Shown: positions 61,658 to 64,000 of the stretch, in pieces
Layout: every line of letters begins with the position of its first letter
Numbering within the stretch: the first letter of the stretch is position 1
Translations under genes and position numbers: made by a program
Assembly: GCF_016595155.1 (NCBI RefSeq)
Contig: NZ_JAENGP010000009.1
Location: forward strand, 1-64,000
Reading direction: 5' to 3'
DNA from: Advenella mandrilli
Lineage (GTDB): Bacteria; Pseudomonadota; Gammaproteobacteria; Burkholderiales; Burkholderiaceae_B
DNA: 64,000 bases
Notes under the pieces: generated by a model
Database searches by the model: none
The model's input: the letters and a program-made list of their open reading frames with translations, nothing else
Told to the model about the DNA's origin: nothing

Positions 61658-61679
61658 GCAAGTGTGCTCGGTCAGCTCT

Positions 61680-61706
61680 AGTTCACATGCTCTGCGTGGG
61701 AACGCA
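61680..61706 (+). repeat. REP-like palindromic repeat, family B
   Basis: AGTTCACATGCTCTGCGTGG followed by GAACGCA pairs GTTCACATGC with GCGTGGGAAC around CTCT. It is nearly identical to the complete copy at 28205-28233. It lies between lipB and the fic gene. Confidence 0.7.
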
Positions 61707-61734
61707 GACCCTTCCCTTAGCATCGCCAACTTAC

Positions 61735-62358
61735 TTACGCAAATGCTTCCAGCAAGTACCCGCTTACTGTATCGGCCATTTCCTGCCAGCTGACCTTCGC
61801 GCCAACGGTTTTCATGTCAATGGTTTTTAATTGGGCATAGCCGCAGGGGTTGATGCCTTCAAACGGGCTTAAATCCATATCAACATTAATGGCCAGACCA
61901 TGGTAGGTGCAGCCACGACTAACTTTCACGCCCAGGGCGGCAATTTTGGCCAGTTCGTTATTGTCCATGGGCACATACACGCCCGGCGCGCCCTCTTTTC
62001 GGCAGGCCTGGCTAATGCCATAGTCGTTAAGGGTCTGGATGATGGCGTCTTCCAGCGCGGTAACGTATTCTTTTACGAACATGTTGGCGCGGTGCAGGTT
62101 GATCAAGGGGTAAATCACCACCTGACCCGGGCCATGGTAGGTGACCTGTCCGCCCCGGTTGCAGCGAATCACCGGAATATTCCCGGCGTTCAGGATGTGT
62201 TCGGGCTTGCCGGCCTGCCCTAGGGTGTAAACAGGCGGATGCTCCACCTGCCAGATCTGGTTATCAGCGTCGGGCGGGCGGTTTTCGGTAAAGGTTTTCA
62301 TGGCCTGCCAGGTACTTTCGTAGTCAGCCAGGCCTTCTAGCCGTTTAAGCTGCGTCAT
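61735..62358 (-). CDS. lipB: octanoyltransferase
   Basis: LipB moves octanoyl from acyl carrier protein to apo-lipoyl domains. With the start used here the protein is 207 residues, normal for the family. It has RGGQVTYHGPGQVVIYPL (68-85), the catalytic K145 in LGVKVSRGCTYHG and C172 in INPCGY. I start at the ATG at 62358 (MTQLKRLEGL), four bases after the ybeD stop. An upstream in-frame ATG at 62427 would add 23 residues translated over the end of ybeD in another frame. Confidence 0.95.
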   Translation of the reverse strand: MTQLKRLEGLADYESTWQAMKTFTENRPPDADNQIWQVEHPPVYTLGQAGKPEHILNAGNIPVIRCNRGGQVTYHGPGQVVIYPLINLHRANMFVKEYVTALEDAIIQTLNDYGISQACRKEGAPGVYVPMDNNELAKIAALGVKVSRGCTYHGLAINVDMDLSPFEGINPCGYAQLKTIDMKTVGAKVSWQEMADTVSGYLLEAFA

Positions 62359-62362
62359 GTGT

Positions 62363-62641
62363 TTACAGCACCACCTTAACCAGCTCATGCCCGTGCAGGG
62401 TGCGGTAGATGTTGTCCAGCTGCTCACGGGAGGTGGCGCGCACGGTAAAGGTTAAGCCAATGTAGTTGCCGCCTTTGCTGGGACGCATTTCCACGGTGCT
62501 GGCATCAAAGTCGGGGTCGTATTGCAATACCAGTTCCAACAGCATTTGGGCCAGTTCGGGGTGATTAACGCCCATCACCTTAATGGGAAAGTCGCAAGGG
62601 TATTCAATTAAGGATTCTTCGGGGGGTATTTCTTTCATCAT
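62363..62641 (-). CDS. ybeD: YbeD/DUF493 family protein
   Basis: This 92-residue protein belongs to the YbeD family. It has IEYPCDFPIKVMGVNHPE at the start and a small alpha-beta fold like an ACT or lipoate-linked regulatory domain; the function is not established. It almost always precedes lipB and follows a D,D-carboxypeptidase gene, as here. It overlaps the D-amino acid transaminase stop by 4 bases (ATGA), and lipB follows after 4 bases. Confidence 0.93.
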   Translation of the reverse strand: MMKEIPPEESLIEYPCDFPIKVMGVNHPELAQMLLELVLQYDPDFDASTVEMRPSKGGNYIGLTFTVRATSREQLDNIYRTLHGHELVKVVL

Positions 62642-63510
62642 AAGTTTTCTATTTCCAAGTCGTAAGCGGCACGCAGCTTTTGGTAGATGGGGCCGGCAAC
62701 GCCCTGGCCCACCGGCTGGCCATTGTATTCAAGAATAGGCAGCACTTCTTTGGTGGCCGAGGTAAACAGCAGCTCATCGGCCTGGGCGACCTGTTCTTCG
62801 CTAATGTTTTGTGCCCTAAACGGGATGCCACACTGGGCGGCCAGTTTTTCCATTAAGCCGTAGCGAATGCCTTCTAAAATAAGGTTGTTTTTAAGTGGCG
62901 CCAGCAGCGTACCATCTTTAACCACCCAGATGTTGGCCGAAGAGGCCTCGGTTAAGAAGCCGTCACGAAACTGGATGACGTCGTCTACGCCTTTGGCATG
63001 GGCATATTCTTTAGCCAGAATGTTGCCCAGCAGGGAAACGCTTTTAATGTCGCAGTGGTACCAGCGTTCGTCTGGCATGCTTACCACCCGGAAACCCTTG
63101 GTCCGCAGTTCTTCGGAAGGACGCTCAAACGGCGAGCTCATTAAGAAGATGGTGGGTGCAACCGGCGGGTTTGGGTAAGCATGATCACGTTTGGCCACGC
63201 CACGGGTAACCTGCAGGTACACAAAGGTGTTGTCGGTTTCCGCTTTGTTAACCATGTCGGTCATGAGCTGGATCCAGTCTTGGGTGGTTTTGCCGGTTTC
63301 CAGTTTAATCGCTTTAAGGCTGCGCTCTAACCGGGCCACATGTTCGTTCAGGCGGAATGGTTTGCGGTTATAGGCTGGCACCACTTCATAAATGCCGTCA
63401 CCAAAAATAAACCCCCTGTCTAAAACCGAAATTTTTGCCTGGCTGAGTGGCAGGTATTCGCCATTCAGATAAACCAGGCTGTCACTGCTAATGCCTTGTA
63501 TCACCATCAA
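62638..63510 (-). CDS. dat: D-amino acid (D-alanine) aminotransferase
   Basis: This 290-residue fold-type IV PLP enzyme interconverts D-alanine and D-glutamate with their keto acids. It has SVLDRGFIFGDGIYEVVPAY (28-47), the PLP lysine K156 in DIKSVSLLGNIL, and LTEASSANIWVVKDG. D-amino acid and branched-chain aminotransferases share the fold; the gene's place between a PBP5-type carboxypeptidase and ybeD favours a D-amino acid role in wall metabolism. Two ATGs at the start (63510, 63507) are possible. Confidence 0.92.
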   Translation of the reverse strand: MMVIQGISSDSLVYLNGEYLPLSQAKISVLDRGFIFGDGIYEVVPAYNRKPFRLNEHVARLERSLKAIKLETGKTTQDWIQLMTDMVNKAETDNTFVYLQVTRGVAKRDHAYPNPPVAPTIFLMSSPFERPSEELRTKGFRVVSMPDERWYHCDIKSVSLLGNILAKEYAHAKGVDDVIQFRDGFLTEASSANIWVVKDGTLLAPLKNNLILEGIRYGLMEKLAAQCGIPFRAQNISEEQVAQADELLFTSATKEVLPILEYNGQPVGQGVAGPIYQKLRAAYDLEIENL

Positions 63511-63608
63511 CCTCTATGCCGAGTAAATAAGGCCGGACTGAAGTTATTCAAGGCGGCCCGAAAATAAAAATGTGTTAGATGCCCGTTATCGGTTTCAACG
63601 CGGGAAAA

Positions 63609-63650
63609 CCACCCCGGCGCTATGCGCCACCCCTCCGCAGGAGGGGAATT
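63609..63650 (+). repeat. REP-like palindromic repeat, family A, copy 3
   Basis: ACCACCCCGGCGCTATGCGC, CACCCCTCCGCAGGAGGGG and AATT follow each other, matching 27981-28022 at nearly all positions, 35.6 kb away, in the same orientation. It lies between the carboxypeptidase and transaminase genes. Confidence 0.8.
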
Positions 63651-63689
63651 ATCCGACTTGTTCCCTTGGGGGCCTGCTTTTTGGGGTCA

Positions 63690-63713
63690 GTTCACTCCTG
63701 CGTGGGAACTCGC
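63690..63713 (+). repeat. REP-like palindromic repeat, family B, degenerate copy
   Basis: GTTCACTCCTGCGTGGGAAC followed by TCGC is a decayed relative of the 28205-28233 module and lies 40 bases after the family A copy. Confidence 0.5.
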
Positions 63714-63721
63714 ATTTAATT

Positions 63722-64000
63722 TTAAAACATGCCTAGCAGTTTGTCCCACATGCGGCCAACAAAGCCGGCTTGGGCAACCGCTTCAGTCACCACCAGGGGT
63801 TCTTGTTTAAGAATTTTGCCATCAAGTACAAACTGTACATTGCCCACGGTTTGGCCTTTGGCCAGCGGGGCCACCAGTTTGCCGTTGTATTGGGTAACAA
63901 CCTGGACGGCATTTTCCTGGCCACGGGGTACCGTAACGGTTACCGGATTAAGCGAGCCCAGGTTAACCTGTTTGGTTTCGCCTTCCCACACGCGTGGCTG
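63722..64000 (-). CDS. D-alanyl-D-alanine carboxypeptidase (PBP5/6 type), C-terminal part only
   Basis: The frame is open to the window edge, so only the last 92 codons are seen. They encode the beta-rich C-terminal PBP5 domain (VWEGETKQVNLG, VTVPRGQENAV, NGKLVAPLAKGQTVGNVQF) and the final amphipathic membrane-anchoring helix (GFVGRMWDKLLGMF). PBP5-type enzymes trim the terminal D-Ala from peptidoglycan pentapeptides in the periplasm. The catalytic SxxK domain lies outside the window. Gene order with dat, ybeD and lipB supports the call. Confidence 0.88.
   Translation of the reverse strand, partial: QPRVWEGETKQVNLGSLNPVTVTVPRGQENAVQVVTQYNGKLVAPLAKGQTVGNVQFVLDGKILKQEPLVVTEAVAQAGFVGRMWDKLLGMF

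Larger units (their letters stand above)
63511..63721. other. repeat-containing intergenic region upstream of the D-amino acid transaminase
   Basis: No gene is seen. Most of the stretch is occupied by one family A and one degenerate family B REP-like repeat. The transcript from the carboxypeptidase gene probably runs through or ends here; no separate terminator is evident apart from the palindromic repeats. Confidence 0.5.

Noticed and set aside
62359-62427. N-terminal extension of LipB
   Set aside because: The extra 23 codons are the ybeD 3' end read in another frame and are Trp/Cys-rich, unlike LipB proteins.

Overview
The window looks like a chromosomal segment of a betaproteobacterium, most likely order Burkholderiales and probably Alcaligenaceae-like. 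The basis is gene content and order read from the sequence: a Bug-type solute-binding protein, a LivFGHM cluster with two acyl-CoA ligase-like genes, and the block D,D-carboxypeptidase - D-amino acid transaminase - ybeD - lipB ... lipA. No rRNA or tRNA was recognised, so the placement is inference.

Layout. 1-1.35 kb: an IS200/IS605-type element carrying tnpB with a candidate omegaRNA at its right end. 1.35-6.9 kb: housekeeping genes (gtrA, fmt, CDF transporter, mvaB, dprA, def). 6.9-8.7 kb: a trimethylamine-monooxygenase-like FMO with helically phased repeats upstream. 8.7-13.3 kb: a four-gene efflux operon (small YtcA-like lipoprotein, HlyD adaptor, FUSC pump, NodT/TolC channel). 13.5-22.8 kb: a branched-chain-type ABC uptake operon with a long-chain acyl-CoA synthetase and a PaaK-like protein, divergent from a Crp/Fnr regulator. 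22.8-27.9 kb: yggS, two thioesterases, a Bug protein and a CNNM/CorC protein.

28-59.8 kb is a large surface-polysaccharide region. From 56.97 down to 45.02 kb, one operon on the minus strand encodes a GDP-D-rhamnose pathway (ManC, Gmd, Rmd), glycosyltransferases, the Wzm/Wzt ABC exporter and a coiled-coil FkbM methyltransferase. It resembles ABC-transporter-dependent O-antigen loci such as the Pseudomonas D-rhamnan (A-band) locus and the E. coli O8/O9a polymannan locus. From 35.6 to 42.9 kb, a plus-strand operon (WecE-type aminotransferase, ATP-grasp, ArnC/DPM1-like GT2, methyltransferase, NodB-like hydrolase, SMR-like flippase, flanked by two GT-C-like membrane proteins) looks like an analogue of the Arn lipid A modification pathway, built on a dTDP-4-amino-6-deoxysugar supplied by RfbA, RfbB and WecE. 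This is the best candidate for an undescribed system. WaaL (58.5 kb) would ligate the O-antigen to the lipid A core.

57.4-64 kb: lipA, waaL, a Fic protein with repeated operator-like 12-mers, lipB, ybeD, D-amino acid transaminase, and the end of a PBP5-type carboxypeptidase cut by the window edge. Two families of dispersed palindromic (REP-like) repeats lie at 27.9-28.2 kb and 59.9-63.7 kb, on both sides of the polysaccharide region. A remnant of a second rfbB lies directly upstream of rfbC. Functional assignments come from motifs and gene order read by eye; no database search was run.
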